64,000 nucleotides of DNA from Pleurodeles waltl (taxonomy: Eukaryota; Chordata; Amphibia; Caudata; Salamandridae), in the NCBI RefSeq assembly GCF_031143425.1, contig NW_027150049.1, forward strand, positions 62,001 to 126,000, in the 5' to 3' direction. A program made the position numbers and the translations under genes. Below the pieces are notes generated by a model. It worked only from the letters and a program-made list of their open reading frames with translations. It did not search any database and was not told the DNA's origin. Positions 48,342-60,889 of the stretch are shown one piece after another; positions within the stretch are counted from its first letter, which is position 1, and the number at the start of each line of letters is the position of its first letter.

Positions 48342-50014
48342 AGGAAACGCTGCACTTTCAGCTCTCTTCTGCTCACCCGGCCCACCCGCCTGGAGCCTAC
48401 TGCTCTTAATTGCAGCGGAACACCCTCCCACTGGGAACTCCCACACTGCCCCAGGCACAATGCCCCAACCCACACGGAACAACATTTTGTACTCCTCCAT
48501 TTACCATGCTCGGCGCTACTCCCGCTTCTCTCGTCTTCACAGGCTGCAGCAGCCCCCACCAAACCTAGCACGACCAGCAGACGGCGCCTGTCACACTCTC
48601 AATTGCAATGGACAACCCTCACCTCACACAGCATGTGCTGCGCCTCCTTGGACCCCTCCTTAGGGCATGACACCGAGGAGTCACCAGGGGAGACGCTGCT
48701 TCTCAACAGCAGCCTTCATTCCCCCCTCCCAAGGACCAATAGTTGCTGCTATGCAGTTCTCTTTTCCTCATCCCACTGGGTGGCGACACCTCCATTCACT
48801 CTGGCCAGGAGAAATAGCTCTTCTACACTACCTTAACAACTCTTGAAAGAAACGGGAAGGCACGCCAATCACTTACCTCTTCTTGCACTTTTTTCACTTA
48901 CTGGAGAGGCTCTGTCACTCAGACTCTGCCATCTGCAACACATTCGCCATGCCTTGCAGGCAGAGGGTGGCCAGTCTTTCCTTTCCTTTTGGCAAACCAG
49001 GGTCCCACTGAAAGTACGTAGGAGTTGTCGGAAAAATCGGATCTGTCATCATGGACTCCTTTCTGAAACAAGATGCAAAATAACGCCCCTTCTCACAATC
49101 CCAGTGAAAGTGAAAGGGTCAGAGGTGTGTTGTTTAATGCTAAGGACGCAACAGTGGATCACGTGCTCTCTGCTGGGATGTTTTCCTATGTGGAAGAGGG
49201 TTTATTCTGCACAGGCCCTGCTCACCCATTCTTTCTGTGGTCGATAAATGGATCGTTGAGTTAATGACACCTGTTACAGCGCCAGGAAATGCCGGAAAAT
49301 GCTGCCGAATGCTTTTAAAACAGCTCAAATTGTACGCACCTTTCCTCTTTTTATTCCCTGTTTCTGGAATGCTCTGCTTTTGGACTCTATTACACTTGCG
49401 TCTGCAACTCACTTCATTCTTCCACACCTAATAGATCATCGTCCTTTTATCAGATTTCCCACACGCTGTGCTGATTTTTTGCATTTGGTTGCCAACTGTA
49501 GGCTCGAGCACTATTTCTTGGGGGCTAAGGATTATTCATGGTACAAGTCTTAAAGAAAATAAGTCGGGGGACTAACCAAGTTAGACACTATGCAAGTGAC
49601 ATCACGGCACATGACATCACGGCACATGACATCAGGCCGTGTGAAATCGCACCTGGAAAAACAGGAAGTGGCATCACAACCCATGACCTGCCAGGAAATG
49701 AGATGCAGAGAAGTGAGATCTGATCTGAAGACCTGACACATATGCTTACCGCAAGAAAGCAAAGCCTTAGCTAGGGGAGCCTTGGTCCGTCGTGGAGCAA
49801 ATGCTGTCTTGACTTTGGGCCGAGTGTAAAGTGCATAATAATTGTACGTTTTCCTTGGGAAAGTGTGTATTTTCGTGTTAATGCTGTTCTTTTTCCTTTC
49901 TTTTTTTAAGAGAGTAAAAAAAGAGTGTAGTAAATAAAAAGTGTAAAATGAAATTAGCGAGGAAGCTGTGTAATGGAGGTTAGACGTGCGCCACCTAGTG
50001 TGTGCGAGAGGCAA
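48342..50014. repeat. Spacer 27, A type with cagag mark
   Basis: C-A-TT-G-T-G-A with the double change at 49707-49708, the counterpart of spacer 21. No gene. Confidence 0.92.
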
Positions 50015-50135
50015 AATGCCTACAGCACCTGGTATTCCCAGGCGGTCTCCCATCCAAGTACTAACCAGGCCCGACCCTGCTTAGCTTCCGAGATCGGACG
50101 AGATCGGGCGCATTCAGGGTGGTATGGCCGTAGGC
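50015..50135 (-). rRNA. 5S: 5S rRNA gene, copy 28
   Basis: Consensus RNA and flank. Confidence 0.97.
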
Positions 50136-51808
50136 AGGAAAAGCTGCACTTTCAGCTCTCTTCTGCTCACCCGGCCCACCCGCCTGGAGCCTACTGCTCT
50201 TAATTGCAGCGGAACACCCTCCCACTGGGAACTCCCACACTGCCCCAGGCACAATGCCCCAACCCACACGGAACAACATTTTGTACTCCTCCATTTACCA
50301 TGCTCGGCGCTACTCCCGCTTCTCTCGTCTTCACAGGCTGCAGCAGCCCCCACCAAACCTAGCACGACCAGCAGACGGCGCCTGTCACACTCTCAATTGC
50401 AATGGACAACCCTCACCTCACACAGCATGTGCTGCGCCTCCTTGGACCCCTCCTTAGGGCATGACACCGAGGAGTCACCAGGGGAGACGCTGCTTCTCAA
50501 CAGCAGCCTTCATTCCCCCCTCCCAAGGACCAATAGTTGCTGCTCTGCAGTTCTCTTTTCCTCATCCCACTGGGTGGCGACACCTCCATTCACTCTGGCC
50601 AGGAGAAATAGCTCTTCTACACTACCTTAACAACTCCAGAAAGAAACGGGAAGGCACGCCAATCACTTACCTCTTCTTGCACTTTTTTCACTTACTGGAG
50701 AGGCTCTGTCACTCAGACTCTGCCATCTGCAACACATTCGCCATGCCTTGCAGGCAGAGGGTGGCCAGTCTTTCCTTTCCTTTTGGCAAACCAGGGTCCC
50801 ACTGAAAGTACGTAGGAGTTGTCGGAAAAATCGGATCTGTCATCATGGACTCCTTTCTGAAACAAGATGCAAAATAACGCCCCTTCTCACAATCCCAGTG
50901 AAAGTGAAAGGGTCAGAGGTGTGTTGTTTAATGCTAAGGACGCAACAGTGGATCACGTGCTCTCTGCTGGGATGTTTTCCTATGTTGAAGAGGGTTTATT
51001 CTGCACAGGCCCTGCTCACCCATTCTTTCTGTGGCCGATAAATGGATCGTTGAGTTAATGACACCTGTTACAGCGCCAGGAAATGCCGGAAAATGCTGCC
51101 GAATGCTTTTAAAACAGCTCAAATTGTACGCACCTTTCCTCTTTTTATTCCCTGTTTCTGGAATGCTCTGCTTTTGGACTCTATTACACTTGCGTCTGCA
51201 ACTCACTTCATTCTTCCACACCTAATAGATCATCGTCCTTTTATCAGATTTCCCACACACTGTGCTGATTTTTTGCATTTGGTTGCCAACTGTAGGCTCG
51301 AGCACTATTTCTTGGGGGCTAAGGATTATTCATGGTACAAGTCTTAAAGAAAATAAGTCGGGGGACTAACCAAGTTAGACACTATGCAAGTGACATCACG
51401 GCACATGACATCACGGCACATGACATCAGGCCGTGTGAAATCGCACCTGGAAAAACAGGAAGTGGCATCACAACCCATGACCTGCCAGGAAATGAGATGC
51501 CAAGAAGTGAGATCTGATCTGAAGACCTGACACATATGCTTACCGCAAGAAAGCAAAGCCTTAGCTTGGGGAGCCTTGGTCCGTCGTGGAGCAAATGCTG
51601 TCTTGACTTTGGGCCGAGTGTAAAGTGCATAATAATTGTACGTTTTCCTTGGGAAAGTGTGTATTTTCGTGTTAATGCTGTTCTTTTTCCTTTCTTTTTT
51701 TAAGAGAGTAAAAAAAGAGTGTAGTAAATAAAAAGTGTAAAATGAAATTAGCGAGGAAGCTGTGTAATGGAGGTTAGACGTGCGCCACCTAGTGTGTGCG
51801 AGAGGCAA
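50136..51808. repeat. Spacer 28, B type
   Basis: A-C-CA-T-C-A-T. No gene. Confidence 0.92.
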
Positions 51809-51929
51809 AATGCCTACAGCACCTGGTATTCCCAGGCGGTCTCCCATCCAAGTACTAACCAGGCCCGACCCTGCTTAGCTTCCGAGATCGGACGAGATCG
51901 GGCGCATTCAGGGTGGTATGGCCGTAGGC
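51809..51929 (-). rRNA. 5S: 5S rRNA gene, copy 29
   Basis: Consensus RNA and flank. Confidence 0.97.
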
Positions 51930-53602
51930 AGGAAAAGCTGCACTTTCAGCTCTCTTCTGCTCACCCGGCCCACCCGCCTGGAGCCTACTGCTCTTAATTG
52001 CAGCGGAACACCCTCCCACTGGGAACTCCCACACTGCCCCAGGCACAATGCCCCAACCCACACGGAACAACATTTTGTACTCCTCCATTTACCATGCTCG
52101 GCGCTACTCCCGCTTCTCTCGTCTTCACAGGCTGCAGCAGCCCCCACCAAACCTAGCACGACCAGCAGACGGCGCCTGTCACACTCTCAATTGCAATGGA
52201 CAACCCTCACCTCACACAGCATGTGCTGCGCCTCCTTGGACCCCTCCTTAGGGCATGACACCGAGGAGTCACCAGGGGAGACGCTGCTTCTCAACAGCAG
52301 CCTTCATTCCCCCCTCCCAAGGACCAATAGTTGCTGCTCTGCAGTTCTCTTTTCCTCATCCCACTGGGTGGCGACACCTCCATTCACTCTGGCCAGGAGA
52401 AATAGCTCTTCTACACTACCTTAACAACTCCAGAAAGAAACGGGAAGGCACGCCAATCACTTACCTCTTCTTGCACTTTTTTCACTTACTGGAGAGGCTC
52501 TGTCACTCAGACTCTGCCATCTGCAACACATTCGCCATGCCTTGCAGGCAGAGGGTGGCCAGTCTTTCCTTTCCTTTTGGCAAACCAGGGTCCCACTGAA
52601 AGTACGTAGGAGTTGTCGGAAAAATCGGATCTGTCATCATGGACTCCTTTCTGAAACAAGATGCAAAATAACGCCCCTTCTCACAATCCCAGTGAAAGTG
52701 AAAGGGTCAGAGGTGTGTTGTTTAATGCTAAGGACGCAACAGTGGATCACGTGCTCTCTGCTGGGATGTTTTCCTATGTGGAAGAGGGTTTATTCTGCAC
52801 AGGCCCTGCTCACCCATTCTTTCTGTGGCCGATAAATGGATCGTTGAGTTAATGACACCTGTTACAGCGCCAGGAAATGCCGGAAAATGCTGCCGAATGC
52901 TTTTAAAACAGCTCAAATTGTACGCACCTTTCCTCTTTTTATTCCCTGTTTCTGGAATGCTCTGCTTTTGGACTCTATTACACTTGCGTCTGCAACTCAC
53001 TTCATTCTTCCACACCTAATAGATCATCGTCCTTTTATCAGATTTCCCACACACTGTGCTGATTTTTTGCATTTGGTTGCCAACTGTAGGCTCGAGCACT
53101 ATTTCTTGGGGGCTAAGGATTATTCATGGTACAAGTCTTAAAGAAAATAAGTCGGGGGACTAACCAAGTTAGACACTATGCAAGTGACATCACGGCACAT
53201 GACATCACGGCACATGACATCAGGCCGTGTGAAATCGCACCTGGAAAAACAGGAAGTGGCATCACAACCCATGACCTGCCAGGAAATGAGATGCCAAGAA
53301 GTGAGATCTGATCTGAAGACCTGACACATATGCTTACCGCAAGAAAGCAAAGCCTTAGCTTGGGGAGCCTTGGTCCGTCGTGGAGCAAATGCTGTCTTGA
53401 CTTTGGGCCGAGTGTAAAGTGCATAATAATTGTACGTTTTCCTTGGGAAAGTGTGTATTTTCGTGTTAATGCTGTTCTTTTTCCTTTCTTTTTTTAAGAG
53501 AGTAAAAAAAGAGTGTAGTAAATAAAAAGTGTAAAATGAAATTAGCGAGGAAGCTGTGTAATGGAGGTTAGACGTGCGCCACCTAGTGTGTGCGAGAGGC
53601 AA
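51930..53602. repeat. Spacer 29, C type
   Basis: A-C-CA-G-C-A-T. No gene. Confidence 0.92.
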
Positions 53603-53723
53603 AATGCCTACAGCACCTGGTATTCCCAGGCGGTCTCCCATCCAAGTACTAACCAGGCCCGACCCTGCTTAGCTTCCGAGATCGGACGAGATCGGGCGCA
53701 TTCAGGGTGGTATGGCCGTAGGC
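53603..53723 (-). rRNA. 5S: 5S rRNA gene, copy 30
   Basis: Consensus RNA with the A-type upstream base (53730). Confidence 0.97.
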
Positions 53724-55391
53724 AGGAAACGCTGCACTTTCAGCTCTCTTCTGCTCACCCGGCCCACCCGCCTGGAGCCTACTGCTCTTAATTGCAGCGG
53801 AACACCCTCCCACTGGGAACTCCCACACTGCCCCAGGCACAATGCCCCAACCCACACGGAACAACATTTTGTACTCCTCCATTTACCATGCTCGGCGCTA
53901 CTCCCGCTTCTCTCGTCTTCACAGGCTGCAGCAGCCCCCACCAAACCTAGCACGACCAGCAGACGGCGCCTGTCACACTCTCAATTGCAATGGACAACCC
54001 TCACCTCACACAGCATGTGCTGCGCCTCCTTGGACCCCTCCTTAGGGCATGACACCGAGGAGTCACCAGGGGAGACGCTGCTTCTCAACAGCAGCCTTCA
54101 TTCCCCCCTCCCAAGGACCAATAGTTGCTGCTATGCAGTTCTCTTTTCCTCATCCCACTGGGTGGCGACACCTCCATTCACTCTGGCCAGGAGAAATAGC
54201 TCTTCTACACTACCTTAACAACTCTTGAAAGAAACGGGAAGGCACGCCAATCACTTACCTCTTCTTGCACTTTTTTCACTTACTGGAGAGGCTCTGTCAC
54301 TCAGACTCTGCCATCTGCAACACATTCGCCATGCCTTGCAGGCAGAGGGTGGCCAGTCTTTCCTTTCCTTTTGGCAAACCAGGGTCCCACTGAAAGTACG
54401 TAGGAGTTGTCGGAAAAATCGGATCTGTCATCATGGACTCCTTTCTGAAACAAGATGCAAAATAACGCCCCTTCTCACAATCCCAGTGAAAGTGAAAGGG
54501 TCAGAGGTGTGTTGTTTAATGCTAAGGACGCAACAGTGGATCACGTGCTCTCTGCTGGGATGTTTTCCTATGTGGAAGAGGGTTTATTCTGCACAGGCCC
54601 TGCTCACCCATTCTTTCTGTGGTCGATAAATGGATCGTTGAGTTAATGACACCTGTTACAGCGCCAGGAAATGCCGGAAAATGCTGCCGAATGCTTTTAA
54701 AACAGCTCAAATTGTACTTTCCTCTTTTTATTCCCTGTTTCTGGAATGCTCTGCTTTTGGACTCTATTACACTTGCGTCTGCAACTCACTTCATTCTTCC
54801 ACACCTAATAGATCATCGTCCTTTTATCAGATTTCCCACACGCTGTGCTGATTTTTTGCATTTGGTTGCCAACTGTAGGCTCGAGCACTATTTCTTGGGG
54901 GCTAAGGATTATTCATGGTACAAGTCTTAAAGAAAATAAGTCGGGGGACTAACCAAGTTAGACACTATGCAAGTGACATCACGGCACATGACATCACGGC
55001 ACATGACATCAGGCCGTGTGAAATCGCACCTGGAAAAACAGGAAGTGGCATCACAACCCATGACCTGCCAGGAAATGAGATGCCAAGAAGTGAGATCTGA
55101 TCTGAAGACCTGACACATATGCTTACCGCAAGAAAGCAAAGCCTTAGCTAGGGGAGCCTTGGTCCGTCGTGGAGCAAATGCTGTCTTGACTTTGGGCCGA
55201 GTGTAAAGTGCATAATAATTGTACGTTTTCCTTGGGAAAGTGTGTATTTTCGTGTTAATGCTGTTCTTTTTCCTTTCTTTTTTTAAGAGAGTAAAAAAAG
55301 AGTGTAGTAAATAAAAAGTGTAAAATGAAATTAGCGAGGAAGCTGTGTAATGGAGGTTAGACGTGCGCCACCTAGTGTGTGCGAGAGGCAA
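53724..55391. repeat. Spacer 30, A type with 5-bp deletion
   Basis: C-A-TT-G-T-G-A, 1,668 bp. The same five bases as in spacer 24 are missing, here at 54717/54718. No gene. Confidence 0.92.
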
Positions 55392-55512
55392 AATGCCTAC
55401 AGCACCTGGTATTCCCAGGCGGTCTCCCATCCAAGTACTAACCAGGCCCGACCCTGCTTAGCTTCCGAGATCGGACGAGATCGGGCGCATTCAGGGTGGT
55501 ATGGCCGTAGGC
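55392..55512 (-). rRNA. 5S: 5S rRNA gene, copy 31
   Basis: Consensus RNA and flank. Confidence 0.97.
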
Positions 55513-57185
55513 AGGAAAAGCTGCACTTTCAGCTCTCTTCTGCTCACCCGGCCCACCCGCCTGGAGCCTACTGCTCTTAATTGCAGCGGAACACCCTCCC
55601 ACTGGGAACTCCCACACTGCCCCAGGCACAATGCCCCAACCCACACGGAACAACATTTTGTACTCCTCCATTTACCATGCTCGGCGCTACTCCCGCTTCT
55701 CTCGTCTTCACAGGCTGCAGCAGCCCCCACCAAACCTAGCACGACCAGCAGACGGCGCCTGTCACACTCTCAATTGCAATGGACAACCCTCACCTCACAC
55801 AGCATGTGCTGCGCCTCCTTGGACCCCTCCTTAGGGCATGACACCGAGGAGTCACCAGGGGAGACGCTGCTTCTCAACAGCAGCCTTCATTCCCCCCTCC
55901 CAAGGACCAATAGTTGCTGCTCTGCAGTTCTCTTTTCCTCATCCCACTGGGTGGCGACACCTCCATTCACTCTGGCCAGGAGAAATAGCTCTTCTACACT
56001 ACCTTAACAACTCCAGAAAGAAACGGGAAGGCACGCCAATCACTTACCTCTTCTTGCACTTTTTTCACTTACTGGAGAGGCTCTGTCACTCAGACTCTGC
56101 CATCTGCAACACATTCGCCATGCCTTGCAGGCAGAGGGTGGCCAGTCTTTCCTTTCCTTTTGGCAAACCAGGGTCCCACTGAAAGTACGTAGGAGTTGTC
56201 GGAAAAATCGGATCTGTCATCATGGACTCCTTTCTGAAACAAGATGCAAAATAACGCCCCTTCTCACAATCCCAGTGAAAGTGAAAGGGTCAGAGGTGTG
56301 TTGTTTAATGCTAAGGACGCAACAGTGGATCACGTGCTCTCTGCTGGGATGTTTTCCTATGTTGAAGAGGGTTTATTCTGCACAGGCCCTGCTCACCCAT
56401 TCTTTCTGTGGTCGATAAATGGATCGTTGAGTTAATGACACCTGTTACAGCGCCAGGAAATGCCGGAAAATGCTGCCGAATGCTTTTAAAACAGCTCAAA
56501 TTGTACGCACCTTTCCTCTTTTTATTCCCTGTTTCTGGAATGCTCTGCTTTTGGACTCTATTACACTTGCGTCTGCAACTCACTTCATTCTTCCACACCT
56601 AATAGATCATCGTCCTTTTATCAGATTTCCCACACGCTGTGCTGATTTTTTGCATTTGGTTGCCAACTGTAGGCTCGAGCACTATTTCTTGGGGGCTAAG
56701 AATTATTCATGGTACAAGTCTTAAAGAAAATAAGTCGGGGGACTAACCAAGTTAGACACTATGCAAGTGACATCACGGCACATGACATCACGGCACATGA
56801 CATCAGGCCGTGTGAAATCGCACCTGGAAAAACAGGAAGTGGCATCACAACCCATGACCTGCCAGGAAATGAGATGCCAAGAAGTGAGATCTGATCTGAA
56901 GACCTGACACATATGCTTACCGCAAGAAAGCAAAGCCTTAGCTTGGGGAGCCTTGGTCCGTCGTGGAGCAAATGCTGTCTTGACTTTGGGCCGAGTGTAA
57001 AGTGCATAATAATTGTACGTTTTCCTTGGGAAAGTGTGTATTTTCGTGTTAATGCTGTTCTTTTTCCTTTCTTTTTTTAAGAGAGTAAAAAAAGAGTGTA
57101 GTAAATAAAAAGTGTAAAATGAAATTAGCGAGGAAGCTGTGTAATGGAGGTTAGACGTGCGCCACCTAGTATGTGCGAGAGGCAA
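55513..57185. repeat. Spacer 31, E type with aagaatt mark
   Basis: A-C-CA-T-T-G-T. G to A at 56701 (shared with spacer 34) and a private G to A at 57171, 15 bases from the 3' end of gene 32. It is E type, although its position in the six-unit order would call for C. No gene. Confidence 0.92.
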
Positions 57186-57306
57186 AATGCCTACAGCACC
57201 TGGTATTCCCAGGCGGTCTCCCATCCAAGTACTAACCAGGCCCGACCCTGCTTAGCTTCCGAGATCGGACGAGATCGGGCGCATTCAGGGTGGTATGGCC
57301 GTAGGC
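57186..57306 (-). rRNA. 5S: 5S rRNA gene, copy 32
   Basis: Consensus RNA. One private change lies in its 3' flank at 57171, outside the terminator. Confidence 0.97.
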
Positions 57307-58979
57307 AGGAAAAGCTGCACTTTCAGCTCTCTTCTGCTCACCCGGCCCACCCGCCTGGAGCCTACTGCTCTTAATTGCAGCGGAACACCCTCCCACTGGG
57401 AACTCCCACACTGCCCCAGGCACAATGCCCCAACCCACACGGAACAACATTTTGTACTCCTCCATTTACCATGCTCGGCGCTACTCCCGCTTCTCTCGTC
57501 TTCACAGGCTGCAGCAGCCCCCACCAAACCTAGCACGACCAGCAGACGGCGCCTGTCACACTCTCAATTGCAATGGACAACCCTCACCTCACACAGCATG
57601 TGCTGCGCCTCCTTGGACCCCTCCTTAGGGCATGACACCGAGGAGTCACCAGGGGAGACGCTGCTTCTCAACAGCAGCCTTCATTCCCCCCTCCCAAGGA
57701 CCAATAGTTGCTGCTCTGCAGTTCTCTTTTCCTCATCCCACTGGGTGGCGACACCTCCATTCACTCTGGCCAGGAGAAATAGCTCTTCTACACTACCTTA
57801 ACAACTCCAGAAAGAAACGGGAAGGCACGCCAATCACTTACCTCTTCTTGCACTTTTTTCACTTACTGGAGAGGCTCTGTCACTCAGACTCTGCCATCTG
57901 CAACACATTCGCCATGCCTTGCAGGCAGAGGGTGGCCAGTCTTTCCTTTCCTTTTGGCAAACCAGGGTCCCACTGAAAGTACGTAGGAGTTGTCGGAAAA
58001 ATCGGATCTGTCATCATGGACTCCTTTCTGAAACAAGATGCAAAATAACGCCCCTTCTCACAATCCCAGTGAAAGTGAAAGGGTCAGAGGTGTGTTGTTT
58101 AATGCTAAGGACGCAACAGTGGATCACGTGCTCTCTGCTGGGATGTTTTCCTATGTGGAAGAGGGTTTATTCTGCACAGGCCCTGCTCACCCATTCTTTC
58201 TGTGGCCGATAAATGGATCGTTGAGTTAATGACACCTGTTACAGCGCCAGGAAATGCCGGAAAATGCTGCCGAATGCTTTTAAAACAGCTCAAATTGTAC
58301 GCACCTTTCCTCTTTTTATTCCCTGTTTCTGGAATGCTCTGCTTTTGGACTCTATTACACTTGCGTCTGCAACTCACTTCATTCTTCCACACCTAATAGA
58401 TCATCGTCCTTTTATCAGATTTCCCACACACTGTGCTGATTTTTTGCATTTGGTTGCCAACTGTAGGCTCGAGCACTATTTCTTGGGGGCTAAGGATTAT
58501 TCATGGTACAAGTCTTAAAGAAAATAAGTCGGGGGACTAACCAAGTTAGACACTATGCAAGTGACATCACGGCACATGACATCACGGCACATGACATCAG
58601 GCCGTGTGAAATCGCACCTGGAAAAACAGGAAGTGGCATCACAACCCATGACCTGCCAGGAAATGAGATGCCAAGAAGTGAGATCTGATCTGAAGACCTG
58701 ACACATATGCTTACCGCAAGAAAGCAAAGCCTTAGCTTGGGGAGCCTTGGTCCGTCGTGGAGCAAATGCTGTCTTGACTTTGGGCCGAGTGTAAAGTGCA
58801 TAATAATTGTACGTTTTCCTTGGGAAAGTGTGTATTTTCGTGTTAATGCTGTTCTTTTTCCTTTCTTTTTTTAAGAGAGTAAAAAAAGAGTGTAGTAAAT
58901 AAAAAGTGTAAAATGAAATTAGCGAGGAAGCTGTGTAATGGAGGTTAGACGTGCGCCACCTAGTGTGTGCGAGAGGCAA
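57307..58979. repeat. Spacer 32, C type
   Basis: A-C-CA-G-C-A-T. No gene. Confidence 0.92.
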
Positions 58980-59100
58980 AATGCCTACAGCACCTGGTAT
59001 TCCCAGGCGGTCTCCCATCCAAGTACTAACCAGGCCCGACCCTGCTTAGCTTCCGAGATCGGACGAGATCGGGCGCATTCAGGGTGGTATGGCCGTAGGC
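58980..59100 (-). rRNA. 5S: 5S rRNA gene, copy 33
   Basis: Consensus RNA with the A-type upstream base (59107). Confidence 0.97.
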
Positions 59101-60768
59101 AGGAAACGCTGCACTTTCAGCTCTCTTCTGCTCACCCGGCCCACCCGCCTGGAGCCTACTGCTCTTAATTGCAGCGGAACACCCTCCCACTGGGAACTCC
59201 CACACTGCCCCAGGCACAATGCCCCAACCCACACGGAACAACATTTTGTACTCCTCCATTTACCATGCTCGGCGCTACTCCCGCTTCTCTCGTCTTCACA
59301 GGCTGCAGCAGCCCCCACCAAACCTAGCACGACCAGCAGACGGCGCCTGTCACACTCTCAATTGCAATGGACAACCCTCACCTCACACAGCATGTGCTGC
59401 GCCTCCTTGGACCCCTCCTTAGGGCATGACACCGAGGAGTCACCAGGGGAGACGCTGCTTCTCAACAGCAGCCTTCATTCCCCCCTCCCAAGGACCAATA
59501 GTTGCTGCTATGCAGTTCTCTTTTCCTCATCCCACTGGGTGGCGACACCTCCATTCACTCTGGCCAGGAGAAATAGCTCTTCTACACTACCTTAACAACT
59601 CTTGAAAGAAACGGGAAGGCACGCCAATCACTTACCTCTTCTTGCACTTTTTTCACTTACTGGAGAGGCTCTGTCACTCAGACTCTGCCATCTGCAACAC
59701 ATTCGCCATGCCTTGCAGGCAGAGGGTGGCCAGTCTTTCCTTTCCTTTTGGCAAACCAGGGTCCCACTGAAAGTACGTAGGAGTTGTCGGAAAAATCGGA
59801 TCTGTCATCATGGACTCCTTTCTGAAACAAGATGCAAAATAACGCCCCTTCTCACAATCCCAGTGAAAGTGAAAGGGTCAGAGGTGTGTTGTTTAATGCT
59901 AAGGACGCAACAGTGGATCACGTGCTCTCTGCTGGGATGTTTTCCTATGTGGAAGAGGGTTTATTCTGCACAGGCCCTGCTCACCCATTCTTTCTGTGGT
60001 CGATAAATGGATCGTTGAGTTAATGACACCTGTTACAGCGCCAGGAAATGCCGGAAAATGCTGCCGAATGCTTTTAAAACAGCTCAAATTGTACTTTCCT
60101 CTTTTTATTCCCTGTTTCTGGAATGCTCTGCTTTTGGACTCTATTACACTTGCGTCTGCAACTCACTTCATTCTTCCACACCTAATAGATCATCGTCCTT
60201 TTATCAGATTTCCCACACGCTGTGCTGATTTTTTGCATTTGGTTGCCAACTGTAGGCTCGAGCACTATTTCTTGGGGGCTAAGGATTATTCATGGTACAA
60301 GTCTTAAAGAAAATAAGTCGGGGGACTAACCAAGTTAGACACTATGCAAGTGACATCACGGCACATGACATCACGGCACATGACATCAGGCCGTGTGAAA
60401 TCGCACCTGGAAAAACAGGAAGTGGCATCACAACCCATGACCTGCCAGGAAATGAGATGCCAAGAAGTGAGATCTGATCTGAAGACCTGACACATATGCT
60501 TACCGCAAGAAAGCAAAGCCTTAGCTAGGGGAGCCTTGGTCCGTCGTGGAGCAAATGCTGTCTTGACTTTGGGCCGAGTGTAAAGTGCATAATAATTGTA
60601 CGTTTTCCTTGGGAAAGTGTGTATTTTCGTGTTAATGCTGTTCTTTTTCCTTTCTTTTTTTAAGAGAGTAAAAAAAGAGTGTAGTAAATAAAAAGTGTAA
60701 AATGAAATTAGCGAGGAAGCTGTGTAATGGAGGTTAGACGTGCGCCACCTAGTGTGTGCGAGAGGCAA
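59101..60768. repeat. Spacer 33, A type with 5-bp deletion
   Basis: C-A-TT-G-T-G-A, 1,668 bp, with the deletion at 60094/60095. It matches spacer 30 at every marker. No gene. Confidence 0.92.
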
Positions 60769-60889
60769 AATGCCTACAGCACCTGGTATTCCCAGGCGGT
60801 CTCCCATCCAAGTACTAACCAGGCCCGACCCTGCTTAGCTTCCGAGATCGGACGAGATCGGGCGCATTCAGGGTGGTATGGCCGTAGGC
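60769..60889 (-). rRNA. 5S: 5S rRNA gene, copy 34
   Basis: Consensus RNA and flank. Confidence 0.97.

Larger units (their letters stand above)
44633..55391. repeat. Higher-order repeat block 2: units 25-30 (C-D-A-B-C-A)
   Basis: It has the same length and order of spacer types as block 1 and lies directly next to it. A tandem duplication of six 5S units by unequal crossing-over explains this most simply. Its last three units (28-30) resemble the three-unit repeat that follows. Confidence 0.88.
55392..60768. repeat. Three-unit repeat: units 31-33 (E-C-A), restarting at unit 34
   Basis: This is 5,377 bp (three times 1,794 minus 5). The order is an E-type spacer, a C-type spacer, then an A-type spacer with the 5-bp deletion. 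Spacer 34 repeats the G-to-A mark (62078) seen in spacer 31 (56701), so the trimer begins again. Unit 35 does not match unit 32 (site f is T, not G). Confidence 0.82.
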
